Shown one piece after another: positions 34,875 through 44,152 of a DNA stretch of 64,000 nt. The stretch is from Acetatifactor sp. Its GTDB lineage: Bacteria; Bacillota; Clostridia; Lachnospirales; Lachnospiraceae. The stretch covers positions 124,001-188,000 of the forward strand of contig JAILLF010000010.1 of assembly GCA_024693365.1 (NCBI GenBank), in the 5' to 3' direction. Within the stretch, counting starts at the first letter, position 1, and every line of letters begins with the position of its first letter. The translations under genes were made by a program, and so were the position numbers. Below the pieces are notes generated by a model. The model was not told where the DNA came from, made no database searches, and saw only the letters and a program-made list of their open reading frames with translations.

Positions 34875-35740
34875 GCCCAATCGTAAAACGGAAGGGGGAG
34901 AAATTTACTCTGCCGAGTAAATGGCTCCTCTTTATTTTGACAATTATATGTTCTGCGCTAATGCTGTTTACCTTCACGACGGATTTTTTTGACAAGCCCC
35001 TCGGAACCATTGTAGGGTATGCTCTTGTTCCCTTTGAAAAGGGCATAGGAAAGGCCGGAGGCTGGTTCTCCAACCGTAAGGACGAGTTTACCCAGATCAA
35101 GTCGCTGATCAAGGAAAACCAGTCCCTGAAGGAAGAGGTTGCGCGCCTCACGGAAGAGAACACGTTATTACAGCAGGACAAATATGAACTGAATAAGCTG
35201 CGTCAGCTCTTTGAACTGGATGAACAGTATGAGGAGTATCACAAGGTGGGTGCGAGGATCATCTCCCGTGATTCCGGCAACTGGTATTCCGCCTTTGTCA
35301 TTGACAAGGGAACGGATGACGGGATCCTGAAGGACATGAACGTGATCGCCGGCGGCGGTCTTGTTGGCCGGATCAGTGCCGTTGGCCCCAATTGGGCGCG
35401 CGTAACGGCCATTATTTCCGACAATGCCAACGTCAGCGGCATGACCCTGGCAACTGAGGATAATCTGATCGTTTCCGGAAGCCTTAAGGGAATGAATGAA
35501 GGCGTAATCTATTTCTCGAAACTTGTGGATTCCAAGAGCGCGGTAAAGGCGGGAGACAAGATCGTTACCTCGGACATCAGTGACAAATTCCTGCCGGGCA
35601 TTCTGATCGGATACGTATTAACCGTTGAGCCGGATAATAACAACCTGACGAAATCAGGCACAATGATTCCGGCCGTTGATTTTGAACATTTATCTGAAGT
35701 CTTGGTGATCACGGATCAAAAGCAGATCATAGAGGAGTAA
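34871..35740 (+). CDS. mreC: Rod-shape-determining protein MreC
   Basis: A 289-residue bitopic protein of the elongasome. A transmembrane helix spans about residues 18-38 (LFILTIICSALMLFTFTTDFF), a coiled coil about 75-110 (IKENQSLKEEVARLTEENTLLQQDKYELNKL), then the two beta domains (VIDKGTDDGILKDMNVIAGGGLVGRISAVG; SGTMIPAVDFEHLSEVLVI). It overlaps mreB by ATGA and is followed 7 bases later by mreD. Confidence 0.96.
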   Translation: MSPIVKRKGEKFTLPSKWLLFILTIICSALMLFTFTTDFFDKPLGTIVGYALVPFEKGIGKAGGWFSNRKDEFTQIKSLIKENQSLKEEVARLTEENTLLQQDKYELNKLRQLFELDEQYEEYHKVGARIISRDSGNWYSAFVIDKGTDDGILKDMNVIAGGGLVGRISAVGPNWARVTAIISDNANVSGMTLATEDNLIVSGSLKGMNEGVIYFSKLVDSKSAVKAGDKIVTSDISDKFLPGILIGYVLTVEPDNNNLTKSGTMIPAVDFEHLSEVLVITDQKQIIEE

Positions 35741-35747
35741 GGTAACC

Positions 35748-36257
35748 ATGCTGAGCTTTCTTTTTACCGGAGCGCTGATCCTGATATTGTTTCTGTTGCA
35801 GACCGCCGTATTTCCGGTGCTCCTGCCTCTGCGCGTTTTACCCAATCTTTTGATCATTCTTACGGCATCAAAGGGGTTTATGAAAGGGGAAAACGCCGGT
35901 ATGGCCGTCGGATTTATCTGCGGTCTGCTTTATGACGCTTTTTTTGGCGAAGTGATCGGCTTTTATGCATTGCTGTATACCTACGTTGGTTTTATCAATG
36001 GCAAGTTTTCCCGGGTATTTTATCCGGAAGACATCAAGCTGCCGCTTGCTTTGATCACGGTAAGTGACTTGACGTTTGGCCTCACCGCCTACGTGTTTTT
36101 ATTCCTGATTTTCGGTAAGCTGGATTTCCCATATTACTTTATTCACGTAATCCTGCCGGAGACGGTTGTTACCATGGTTGCGACTTTGGCTTTTTATCCA
36201 ATCATCCTGAAGATCAATGAATACCTTCACAAGAGACAGAGAAAGAGAGAGTATTGA
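35748..36257 (+). CDS. mreD: Rod-shape-determining protein MreD
   Basis: A 169-residue membrane protein with five hydrophobic helices, partner of MreC and PBP2/RodA. LLQTAVFPVLLPLRVLPNLLIIL at the N terminus and GFICGLLYDAFFGEVIGFYALLYTYVGFINGKFSR are typical of MreD. AGGTAACC is a weak ribosome site, and mreC coupling is likely. It overlaps the PBP2 start by 4 bases. Confidence 0.94.
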   Translation: MLSFLFTGALILILFLLQTAVFPVLLPLRVLPNLLIILTASKGFMKGENAGMAVGFICGLLYDAFFGEVIGFYALLYTYVGFINGKFSRVFYPEDIKLPLALITVSDLTFGLTAYVFLFLIFGKLDFPYYFIHVILPETVVTMVATLAFYPIILKINEYLHKRQRKREY

Positions 36258-39151
36258 TTTTGTTAGATCTGATACGGCGCAGAATCCTTAATTTCATAAC
36301 GAGCCGGTCCACGTTTTTGATGCTTGTCGTCATTGGACTTTGCGCAGTGCTGATTCACCGCTGTTTTCAGTTGCAGATCGTGCACGGCGAAGAGTACTTG
36401 AATGAGTTCCTTTTGATGACGCAAAAAACGAGGGACGTATCTTCTGCACGCGGAAACATTTATGACCGGAACGGAAAGCTGCTCGCCTACAATGAGCTTG
36501 CATATTCCGTAAAGATCGAGGACGTTCTGGAATCCGGTTCCACAAAGAATCAAAGAATGAACGAAGTGCTTCGCAACCTGATCAAAATGATTGAAAAGAA
36601 CGGTGACCACGTTATTTCAGACTTTAAGATCGTTGTTGGCGACGATGGGAACTTCGAATACACGGTAAGCGGAAACGCCAGGCTTCGGTTTATCGCAGAC
36701 GTTTACGGAAAGACCTACATAGATCAGCTGGATGCAGAGGAACGTGCTTCCACGCCCCTCGACGTTATGAATTATTTGAGCCGCACGAAAAAAAATGGTT
36801 TTGCCATTGGCGAATATGCAATTCCGAATGATAAAAAGAGTGAATTTATCCCTGGAAAGGGATATGAAAAGGATGAATGGTTAAAAGTCGTGACTCTGCG
36901 ATACAACATGAGCCTAACGTCCTTCAGAAAGTATCTTGGAACGACCGTTGCAACGAACGTTTCGAAGGAAACCGTTGCAGCGCTCATGGAAAACGCGGAA
37001 GATCTGCCAGGCGTATCCATTGAAGAGGACACGATCAGACGCTACGTGGACAGCGTATACTTCGCCCACGTGCTCGGTTATACCGGAAAGATTTCGTCGG
37101 ACGAACTGACGACGTTGAATGCAAAGCTGGAAGAAGAAGGCATTACGGACAGGACCTATGGCATTAGTGACGTCGTTGGAAAGAGCGGCATTGAAAGCTA
37201 CATGGAGACGACGCTTCAGGGAAACAAAGGTCACGAAACCGTGATCGTAGATCACATGGGTAAGGTTATCGCCATCACCGACAGAACCGAAGCAACCTCG
37301 GGCAATGACGTTTATCTTTCCATTGACATGGATCTGACAGAGGCCGTCTACGATATTTTAGAGCAGCATTTGGCAGGCCTTGTTGCCAGCAAGATTGCGA
37401 ACCAAAAGGAATATATTGCCAGAGAGAATTCCAGCAGTTCAGACATTATCATACCGATTTATGACGTTTATTTTGCACTGATCAATAACAATGTGATCGA
37501 TTCGACGCATTTTTCCAAGCCCAAGGCGGGTGAGACCGAAAAGGCCGTTTATGAGGCGTATTTGGAATATAAAGAGAAGGCATATCAAAGAATCCGCAGT
37601 GAGCTTTATGAAAAGAAAACCATCTACAGTAAGCTCACAAAGGAGTATCAGTATTATGAAAGCACCATCGTAAACCTGTTGGTGAAAAATGGAATTATCC
37701 TTTCTGACCTGATCGATGAAAAGGATAAGATGCAACAGGCGTGGACGATTGATGAAAACGTCAGCCTGACGGAATATCTGACGTATTTGATCACACAGAA
37801 CTGGATCGACGGAAGCAAGTTAGAGCTTACGGCTGAGTATTCGGATTCCAACGAAGTTTTTGAAAAGCTTGTGGATTACGTTATGGAAATGATCGACAAA
37901 ACGCCGGATTTCCAAAAGCGTTTTTATAAATACATGCTTTTGAATGACAAGATCAGTGGAAAACAAATCTGCATGATCCTTTGCGAACAGAGAAAAATTG
38001 AGATTTCGATTTCTGATGAGGACGCGCTCTATAAGGGCAAGCTTTCCGCATATCAATTCATGATGAACCGCATCCGGAACATCGACGTGACGCCTGCGCA
38101 ATTGGCATTGGACCCCTGCAATGGCTCCGTCGTCATTACGAACGTAAATACTGGACAGGTGCTTGCGCTTGTCTCTTATCCGGGATATGACAACAATAAA
38201 CTTGCGAATTCCATCGATGCGGAGTATTACGCAAAACTCAATTCGGACAAGTCCTATCCCTGGAATAATTACGCGACGCAATATAAGGCGGCACCCGGTT
38301 CCACATTTAAGATGCTAACGGCATCTGCAGGTCTCATGGAGGGGATTCTCACCCTTAATTCAACCGTGAATTGCCAGGGAACGTATACAAACGTTACGCC
38401 GTCTCCATCATGTTGGCAACGCTGGGGACATGGAAGTGAAACCGTGATAACGGCAATTCGCGATTCCTGTAACTATTTCTTCTATGACGTGGGTTATCGC
38501 CTTTCGCTGCAAGAAGGTAACTATAATGAGGAGCAGGGCTTAAGAACCTTATATCAATATGCGGATTATTACGGCCTGACGGAAAAGTCTGGCGTTGAGA
38601 TTGCGGAGAGTGAGCCACAGGTCTCCGACGTGGATCCGGTCCGTTCCGCGATCGGACAGGGCAGTAACAGCTATACTGCCGTTGGGCTTGCAAGATATGT
38701 TTCTGCCGTTGCAAATTCCGGCACCGTTTATGATTTGACGTTGTTGGATCACGTAGCCGACAGTCAGGGAACCGTGCTTCAGAAATTTGAACCCAAGATC
38801 CGAAACGTGGTGGACATGCCCGATAAAAACTGGGAGGCACTTCATAAAGGCATGCGCATGGTGGTGCAGAACAAAAAGTATTTTAATGATCTTGCCGTTG
38901 ACGTCGCTGGAAAGACAGGTACCGCACAGCAGACCAAATCGAGACCGAGCCACGCGCTTTTCGTTTGTTATGCACCGTACCAATATCCGGAGATTGCCAT
39001 AGCAACCAGAATTCCCTTTGGTTATTCATCAGACTATGCCGCGCAGGTTACCAGGGACGTGATAAAATATTATTACGGTCTTGCGGAAGAATCCGACATT
39101 ATCACCGGTACTGCGAATTCCCCTGACGCCGGCATCACGAATGAATGGTAG
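36254..39151 (+). CDS. mrdA: Penicillin-binding protein 2 (elongation transpeptidase), enlarged
   Basis: Class B PBP that cross-links peptidoglycan with RodA during elongation. Transmembrane helix about residues 18-36, then the pedestal (SSARGNIYDRNGKLLAYNELAYSV, and GKSGIESYMETTLQG). The catalytic motifs are S683-TFK, S738-CN and K887-TGTA. At 965 residues it is far longer than the usual 600-700. The excess is a predominantly helical stretch of about 250 residues (roughly 370-620), between the VDHMGKVIAITDRTEATSG segment and CNGSVVITNVNTGQVLALVSYPGYDNN. The start is TTG 36254 (or TTG 36260), overlapping mreD. It is followed 15 bases later by minC. Confidence 0.93.
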   Translation: MILLDLIRRRILNFITSRSTFLMLVVIGLCAVLIHRCFQLQIVHGEEYLNEFLLMTQKTRDVSSARGNIYDRNGKLLAYNELAYSVKIEDVLESGSTKNQRMNEVLRNLIKMIEKNGDHVISDFKIVVGDDGNFEYTVSGNARLRFIADVYGKTYIDQLDAEERASTPLDVMNYLSRTKKNGFAIGEYAIPNDKKSEFIPGKGYEKDEWLKVVTLRYNMSLTSFRKYLGTTVATNVSKETVAALMENAEDLPGVSIEEDTIRRYVDSVYFAHVLGYTGKISSDELTTLNAKLEEEGITDRTYGISDVVGKSGIESYMETTLQGNKGHETVIVDHMGKVIAITDRTEATSGNDVYLSIDMDLTEAVYDILEQHLAGLVASKIANQKEYIARENSSSSDIIIPIYDVYFALINNNVIDSTHFSKPKAGETEKAVYEAYLEYKEKAYQRIRSELYEKKTIYSKLTKEYQYYESTIVNLLVKNGIILSDLIDEKDKMQQAWTIDENVSLTEYLTYLITQNWIDGSKLELTAEYSDSNEVFEKLVDYVMEMIDKTPDFQKRFYKYMLLNDKISGKQICMILCEQRKIEISISDEDALYKGKLSAYQFMMNRIRNIDVTPAQLALDPCNGSVVITNVNTGQVLALVSYPGYDNNKLANSIDAEYYAKLNSDKSYPWNNYATQYKAAPGSTFKMLTASAGLMEGILTLNSTVNCQGTYTNVTPSPSCWQRWGHGSETVITAIRDSCNYFFYDVGYRLSLQEGNYNEEQGLRTLYQYADYYGLTEKSGVEIAESEPQVSDVDPVRSAIGQGSNSYTAVGLARYVSAVANSGTVYDLTLLDHVADSQGTVLQKFEPKIRNVVDMPDKNWEALHKGMRMVVQNKKYFNDLAVDVAGKTGTAQQTKSRPSHALFVCYAPYQYPEIAIATRIPFGYSSDYAAQVTRDVIKYYYGLAEESDIITGTANSPDAGITNEW

Positions 39152-39166
39152 TTAGGAGGGCAATGC

Positions 39167-39850
39167 ATGAAGGAGAAAGTAAGGATCAAAAGCTTTTCAA
39201 AAGGTTTAGTCCTTCAATTAGATGATCAGGCGTCTTTTGACGAACTGCTCACTGAGACGGCTGCCAAATTTTTGGAATCAAAGAATTTTTTTGGAAAAGA
39301 GTCTGTGGCCATCATGTTTTCCGGAAGAAAGCTTTCACCGGAAGAAGAGTTTCAGTTGATCGATGCGATCCAATATAATTGTGACCTAAAAATCCCGTGC
39401 ATTATTGAAAAAAACGACGAGTGGGACAAGGTTTTTATGAAGGCCATCAGACAGGCTGAGATACGGGAATTAATGGAAGTTGACGTGGATCAGGAAATCC
39501 AGGTTTTCAGAGGGTCCCTTAGGGACGGAGAAGAACTGGAGACTCCCAATAACATTGTAGTTTTCGGGGACGTTCAGGAGGGATGTTCCATTTCCTCCGA
39601 GAAGAACGTTTTGGTTCTTGGGGCAATATACGGAACCGCGCGTGCCGGAATGCCGCATGACGATGGCTGCATGATTGCCGCACTGGAAATGGCGCCGGAG
39701 GAAATCTCCATAGGCGATTTCAAATATGAACCCATGAAGAAAACTAATAAATGGGGCAAAAAGAAGAAGGAGGCTGCTCAAGCTGCAAAAGTACAAGGAG
39801 ATGCCATAGTCTTTGAGGAACTTACAAAAGAGCACCTGAGAGCTTTTTGA
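39167..39850 (+). CDS. minC: Septum-site-determining protein MinC
   Basis: Inhibits FtsZ polymerisation away from midcell together with MinD. A 227-residue protein: N-terminal FtsZ-inhibiting domain (residues 1-100, VRIKSFSKGLVLQLDDQASFDELL) and a C-terminal beta-helix that binds MinD (FRGSLRDGEELETPNNIVVFGDVQEGC, VLGAIYGTARAGMPHDDGC). The tail (residues 185-227) is lysine- and alanine-rich. AGGAGGGC precedes ATG. It is co-transcribed with PBP2 and minDE. Confidence 0.95.
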   Translation: MKEKVRIKSFSKGLVLQLDDQASFDELLTETAAKFLESKNFFGKESVAIMFSGRKLSPEEEFQLIDAIQYNCDLKIPCIIEKNDEWDKVFMKAIRQAEIRELMEVDVDQEIQVFRGSLRDGEELETPNNIVVFGDVQEGCSISSEKNVLVLGAIYGTARAGMPHDDGCMIAALEMAPEEISIGDFKYEPMKKTNKWGKKKKEAAQAAKVQGDAIVFEELTKEHLRAF

Positions 39851-39922
39851 TCCAAACGGATTCAAAAAGTAAGTCAGGAGTTGACGACAAAAACCGTGAC
39901 AAATAGGAAATGGAGGCTATCT

Positions 39923-40687
39923 ATGGAAAACAACGTCATTGTCGTCACTTCAGGGAAAGGCGGCGTGGGAAAGACCACCACTACCGCAAACATTGGTACC
40001 GGTCTGGCAAAGCTGGGAAAGAAGGTTTGCCTGATCGATACGGACATCGGTCTTAGAAATCTGGACGTCGTCATGGGTCTGGAAAACAGGATCATCTATC
40101 ATTTGGTGGACGTGATCGAAGGAAACTGTCGCATGAAACAGGCGTTGATCCGCGACAAACGCCATCCGGGGTTGTATTTGATGCCTTCCGCGCAGACGAG
40201 GGACAAGTCCTCCGTTTCGCCGGGACAGATGGTTAAGGTGATCGAACACATCAAGGATCAGTTTGATTACGTGATCCTGGATTGCCCTGCCGGCATTGAA
40301 CAGGGTTTTCAAAATGCAATCGCAGGCGCCCAGAGGGCAATTGTCGTCACGACGCCGGAGGTTTCCGCCATCCGGGATGCAGATCGCATCATTGGTTTGC
40401 TTGAAATGAATGGTTTTTCGAAAATGGATCTGATCATTAACAGACTCCGGCCGGAAATGGTAAGGCGCGGAGACATGATGAGCTCAGAGGACGTCGTAGA
40501 CATTCTTGGAATTCCTCTTTTGGGAGTGATCCCGGACGATGAGAACGTTGTCGTTGCAACAAACCAAGGAGATCCCCTGGTTGGAGGCTCAACGCAGGCC
40601 GGCATGGCCTATGCCAACGTAGTCGGAAGAATCGAAGGACAAGACATACCGTTTTTGAATTTTGAGAAGAGTATCTCATTTTTTTAA
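39923..40687 (+). CDS. minD: Septum-site-determining ATPase MinD
   Basis: Membrane-binding ATPase that recruits MinC and is released by MinE. The deviant Walker A motif is SGKGGVGKTTTTANIG at residues 10-25; switch and Walker B regions are IDTDIGLRNLDVVMG and VILDCPAGIEQGF. The C-terminal amphipathic membrane-targeting helix ends FLNFEKSISFF, shorter than in E. coli. ATG 39923 is chosen, with GGAGGC about 6 bases upstream; the open frame extends further to 39881 without support. 254 residues. Confidence 0.96.
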   Translation: MENNVIVVTSGKGGVGKTTTTANIGTGLAKLGKKVCLIDTDIGLRNLDVVMGLENRIIYHLVDVIEGNCRMKQALIRDKRHPGLYLMPSAQTRDKSSVSPGQMVKVIEHIKDQFDYVILDCPAGIEQGFQNAIAGAQRAIVVTTPEVSAIRDADRIIGLLEMNGFSKMDLIINRLRPEMVRRGDMMSSEDVVDILGIPLLGVIPDDENVVVATNQGDPLVGGSTQAGMAYANVVGRIEGQDIPFLNFEKSISFF

Positions 40688-40729
40688 AGGGTTACGGGCA
40701 TTTTTCATAAACAATAGGAGGCAGGAGCT

Positions 40730-40981
40730 ATGTGGTTTTTCTTAAGGCGCAGACGATCCTGCCAGGTTGCGAAGGATCGCCTTAAAATTCTTCTGATCAC
40801 GGACAGGGTGAATTGCTCGCCGGAAATGGTGGAATTGATCAAGAGAGACATTACAAAAGTAATTTCAAAATACGTAAAAATAGATACGGAAAACATGGAA
40901 GTCCAGATCACTGCAAAAAAAGGAACGGCCAGGGGCGGAAAAGCTCCGGTTTTATATGCAAACGTTCCCATTCTGGACTAG
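40730..40981 (+). CDS. minE: Cell division topological specificity factor MinE
   Basis: An 83-residue protein that stimulates MinD ATPase and sets up pole-to-pole oscillation. The N terminus MWFFLRRRRSCQVAKDRLKILLI contains the MinD-binding and membrane-contact segment, and the topological domain follows (VELIKRDITKVISKYVKID). AGGAGGC lies upstream of ATG. The presence of MinE, rather than DivIVA/MinJ alone, implies an oscillating Min system. Confidence 0.95.
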   Translation: MWFFLRRRRSCQVAKDRLKILLITDRVNCSPEMVELIKRDITKVISKYVKIDTENMEVQITAKKGTARGGKAPVLYANVPILD

Positions 40982-41022
40982 CAAAAGCAGGAGCGGAGGT
41001 TTCTGTAGATAGGGATAAAGAC

Positions 41023-42141
41023 ATGTTTGATGGAATTCGTTTAATGAAATATGACGTTAAATTGGTGATCATGACGGTGACCTTGGCGGTCATTGGCGTG
41101 TTCGCGATTGGAAGCGCGCAGGAATCACTTCAGTCCAAGCAAATGGCTGGAGTGATCTTTGGCGCCGTCGTGATGATCGTGATTTCCTTTTTTAATTATT
41201 CTTTTTTGATCAAAATGAACTGGCTCATGTATTTGGGCAATCTCGGATTGCTATTGGCGGTCATCTTTTTGGGGGATGATTCCCATGGTGCGCAGCGTTG
41301 GTTTGAGATCGGTTCTTTGCGTTTTCAGCCTTCCGAAACTTCCAAAATTTTGTTGATTTTATTCTTTGCACAGTTTATTATGAAATATAGGGAGAAGTTG
41401 AACACTTTTAAAGTGATCGCAAGCTGTGTCGTGTTAATTGTCATTCCTTGGTCCCTTATCGTGATACAGCCGGATCTGTCTACCAGTATTTTGCTGATCG
41501 TCGTTTTTTGCATGATCATGTTTGCCGCGGGATTGCAATACCGGATCATTTTTGGAATCCTTGCCGTGATCATTCCGGCATTTCTGGTGGCGATCTATCT
41601 AGTCATGAGCGGGAAGCTTCCATTCGTTCAGGAATACCAGCTGAACCGCGTTAACGCCTGGAGATACCCGGAGGAATATGCTAATTCTGAAGCCATGCAG
41701 AGTTTGAATTCCGTCATGGCGATCGGTTCGGGTCAGCTTCAGGGAAAAGGGTACAAGAACAATGAATTCACCAGCGTGAAAAACGGAGATTTTATTTCGG
41801 AGACTCAGACGGACTTTATATTTGCAGTCATCGGTGAGGAGTTTGGTTTCCAGGGCAGCGTAGTAGTGATCGTGTTGATAACGTTGATCTCGCTGGAATG
41901 TCTTTCCGTTGCAAGAAAGGCTAAGGATTTGGCAGGAACCATCATAGCTGCAGGGATGGGGGTCCTGATCGCTTTTCAGGGGTTTATCAATATTGGGGTA
42001 GCGACGTTTCTTCTTCCTAACACGGGGTTACCGCTTCCGTTTGTCAGTTATGGACTGACTTCTTTGGTGAGTTTGTTCGCGGGCATGGGGTTTGTCCTGA
42101 ACGTAAAGATGCAGTCAAAGGAAAGGCTTACGGAGGAATAG
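41023..42141 (+). CDS. rodA: SEDS glycosyltransferase, RodA/FtsW type
   Basis: A 372-residue, ten-helix peptidoglycan polymerase that works with the class B PBP. SEDS signatures: GDDSHGAQRWFEIGSLRFQPSETSKI, IVIQPDLSTSILL with the catalytic-site Asp, VNAWRYPEEY, IGSGQLQGKGY, TDFIFAVIGEEFGFQG and NTGLPLPFVSYGLTSLVSLFAGMGF. ATG 41023 is chosen; the frame is open back to 40813 but that part overlaps minE. Its position after minE in the PBP2 operon argues for RodA rather than FtsW. Confidence 0.92.
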   Translation: MFDGIRLMKYDVKLVIMTVTLAVIGVFAIGSAQESLQSKQMAGVIFGAVVMIVISFFNYSFLIKMNWLMYLGNLGLLLAVIFLGDDSHGAQRWFEIGSLRFQPSETSKILLILFFAQFIMKYREKLNTFKVIASCVVLIVIPWSLIVIQPDLSTSILLIVVFCMIMFAAGLQYRIIFGILAVIIPAFLVAIYLVMSGKLPFVQEYQLNRVNAWRYPEEYANSEAMQSLNSVMAIGSGQLQGKGYKNNEFTSVKNGDFISETQTDFIFAVIGEEFGFQGSVVVIVLITLISLECLSVARKAKDLAGTIIAAGMGVLIAFQGFINIGVATFLLPNTGLPLPFVSYGLTSLVSLFAGMGFVLNVKMQSKERLTEE

Positions 42142-42162
42142 TACAAAAAGAGAGGGTATGAC

Positions 42163-42558
42163 ATGAACATTGCACTGATCGCGCATGACGCGAAAAAGAA
42201 ACTAATGCAGAATTTCTGCATTGCGTACCGTGGCATTCTTAGTAAGAATGAGCTCTATGCCACGGGTACGACGGGTAAGTTGGTGGAAGAGGTCACCAAC
42301 CTTTCCATACATAAGTTTCTCGCCGGACATTTGGGCGGAGAACAGCAGATTGGAGCCCAGATTGAACATAATCAAATGGATCTGGTGATCTTTCTGAGAG
42401 ATCCCCTGACACCGAAATCTCACGAGCCTGACGTCAATCACGTAGTAAAGCTCTGTGACATGTACAACATACCGCTTGCAACAAATCTTGCAACTGCGGA
42501 ATTGTTGATCAAATCCCTTGACAGAGGAGATCTTGAGTGGCGTGAGATGTATAAATAA
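42163..42558 (+). CDS. mgsA: Methylglyoxal synthase
   Basis: Converts dihydroxyacetone phosphate to methylglyoxal and phosphate, a bypass of lower glycolysis. The 131-residue length is normal for the hexamer subunit. Seen: IALIAHDAKK at the N terminus, ATGTTGKLVEE (phosphate loop), LGGEQQIGAQI, DLVIFLRDPLTPKSHEPDV with the catalytic Asp, and NIPLATNLATAELLI. GAGAGGG precedes ATG. It sits after rodA, as in other Lachnospiraceae, and its end overlaps the next gene. Confidence 0.95.
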   Translation: MNIALIAHDAKKKLMQNFCIAYRGILSKNELYATGTTGKLVEEVTNLSIHKFLAGHLGGEQQIGAQIEHNQMDLVIFLRDPLTPKSHEPDVNHVVKLCDMYNIPLATNLATAELLIKSLDRGDLEWREMYK

Positions 42559-43534
42559 TAAGGGATTAAAAAAGCTTCTGATCGGATGCTTCATGACGGT
42601 CTGCCTGATTACCGGGGCAGGATGCGGGAAGGTGCCTTATGACCTGCCTTATTCTGCTGACGGTATTTTTGCGCCCGCAAAGTATGCGACAGAGGTCACA
42701 AAGGCGACCACGCCTGCCTTTGCCTCCAATCTTTGTGTTGTGGAAGGTGACGTGGCTCCTGCGTCCGCTGATCTGGAATCGGCAGGTGCAGCCGCATTGT
42801 TCGATTTGAAAAACAGAGAAGTTCTTTGTGCAAAGAACGTTCATGAAAAGATGTATCCCGCCAGTCTTACAAAAGTCATGACGGCGATCGTGGCCATAGA
42901 AAACAGTTCCCTGGACCAGGTTCTTACGGCTACGGACAACATTAAGATCACGGAATCCGGAGCGGCAACTGCCAAGTTAAAGGCAGGAGACCTAATGACG
43001 ATGGATCAGGCGCTGCACATTTTGCTTTTGGCGTCAGCCAACGACGTTGCGAACCTGATTGCAGAAAACGTAGCCGGATCCATTGACGGATTTATCCAAA
43101 TGATGAACGAAAAGGCTGCGACATTGGGCGCAACCAACACGCATTTTACGAATGCGCACGGATTGACGGATCTTGATCATTATACGACGGCCTATGACAT
43201 GTATTTAATCTTTAATGAGGCGATCAAGCTGGACGTCTTTAATCAAATCATTAATTTAAATTCCTATCAGACCACGTATTATGACAAGAGCGGAAAAGCC
43301 ATTCAGTTTAGTTCATCCACGACGAACCGTTTCTTTAAGGGACAGTTTAACGCGCCGGAAAACATAACAATCCTTGGCGGCAAAACGGGTACGACAAATG
43401 CTGCCGGACATTGTCTCATCCTGCATTGTAAGGACGTTCGCGGGAATTCTTACGTGTCGATCGTCATGCGTTGTTTAAATAGTGACATACTTTATGCGGA
43501 AATGATCGATTTGTTAGAGGAAATACACAATTAG
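42542..43534 (+). CDS. D-alanyl-D-alanine carboxypeptidase (S11 family), predicted lipoprotein
   Basis: Trims the terminal D-alanine from peptidoglycan side chains (low-molecular-mass PBP, DacA-like). The serine-hydrolase motifs are S108-LTK, S-A-N in LLASANDVANLI and K-T-G in LGGKTGTTNAAGH. The N terminus is hydrophobic (LLIGCFMTVCLITGAGC), with a lipobox-like end at C28, so a lipoprotein anchor is likely; the usual C-terminal amphipathic domain is absent. I place the start at GTG 42542, 11 bases after AGGAGA and inside the last codons of mgsA; TTG 42533 is too close to that site. 330 residues. Confidence 0.88.
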   Translation: MRCINNKGLKKLLIGCFMTVCLITGAGCGKVPYDLPYSADGIFAPAKYATEVTKATTPAFASNLCVVEGDVAPASADLESAGAAALFDLKNREVLCAKNVHEKMYPASLTKVMTAIVAIENSSLDQVLTATDNIKITESGAATAKLKAGDLMTMDQALHILLLASANDVANLIAENVAGSIDGFIQMMNEKAATLGATNTHFTNAHGLTDLDHYTTAYDMYLIFNEAIKLDVFNQIINLNSYQTTYYDKSGKAIQFSSSTTNRFFKGQFNAPENITILGGKTGTTNAAGHCLILHCKDVRGNSYVSIVMRCLNSDILYAEMIDLLEEIHN

Positions 43535-43537
43535 AGG

Positions 43538-43566
43538 TTGTTTTTTAGGGGCAGATATCTTATAAT
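43538..43566 (+). promoter_or_regulatory. Promoter for the small P-loop protein
   Basis: TTGTTT (43538-43543), a 17-base spacer and a perfect TATAAT (43561-43566), starting 4 bases after the carboxypeptidase stop. Confidence 0.75.
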
Positions 43567-43620
43567 GGAATTAAGTTGAGAAATCAATGATAGAATACAA
43601 TACTTCAGGAGGATATGCCA

Positions 43621-44040
43621 ATGGTTCAGTTAATTGTAGGAGAAAAAGGTAAGGGTAAGACAAAGCATCTCTTGGATAAAGTAAATAGTGAAGTAAAGAC
43701 AATTCCCGGTAATATTGTATATCTGGACAAAAGCACGAAGCACATGTATGAATTGAATAATAAGGTTCGTTTGATCGACGTTTCGCAGTACATGCTCGAG
43801 AACGACGCAGAGTTTATTGGATTTGTGAGCGGCATCATTTCCCAGGATCATGACCTTCAGCAGATGTATTTTGACAGCTTTCTGAAGATCGCGAAGCTGG
43901 AAGGAAAGGATTTCTCTCCGGTGATTGCTAAACTGGAGAAAATCAGTGAAGTTTTTGGCGTAGATTTTATCTTAAGCGTGTCTTTGAACGAGAGCGCGCT
44001 TCCTGAAGAATTGAAGAAAAATGTTTTGATCGCCCTGTAA
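43621..44040 (+). CDS. Small P-loop protein of unknown function
   Basis: A 139-residue protein with a Walker-A-like GEKGKGKTKHLLDK at residues 7-20, a short strand NIVYLDKSTKHMYEL and FDSFLKIAKLEGKDFSP. No clear Walker B aspartate pair follows; the nearest is GVDFILSVSLNES. ATG 43621 has AGGAGG at an 8-base distance, better than ATG 43615. Similar small proteins are sometimes annotated as ATP-binding or twitching-motility-like, but I find no support for a motility role. It is monocistronic, with its own promoter and terminator, between the elongation and SepF operons. Confidence 0.65.
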   Translation: MVQLIVGEKGKGKTKHLLDKVNSEVKTIPGNIVYLDKSTKHMYELNNKVRLIDVSQYMLENDAEFIGFVSGIISQDHDLQQMYFDSFLKIAKLEGKDFSPVIAKLEKISEVFGVDFILSVSLNESALPEELKKNVLIAL

Positions 44041-44080
44041 GAAGATTTCAAATGAACATTATGTGAGTATTCATGTTTGG

Positions 44081-44111
44081 AAAAGCCTCGGACAAAAGGA
44101 CCGGGGCTTTT
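44081..44111. terminator. Intrinsic terminator after the small P-loop gene
   Basis: AAAAGCCTCGG (44081-44091) pairs with CCGGGGCTTTT (44101-44111), with one wobble; a 9-base loop. Confidence 0.8.
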
Positions 44112-44152
44112 CATAAGTAATAGATGAAAACCTGGTTACGGAGGATGGCTCT

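Noticed and set aside
34143..34880. 245-codon minus-strand open frame opposite mreB
   Set aside because: Composition and lack of a ribosome site show it is a shadow of mreB.
40813..41022. N-terminal extension of the SEDS protein
   Set aside because: It overlaps minE in another frame and has no family similarity; ATG 41023 gives the normal RodA length.
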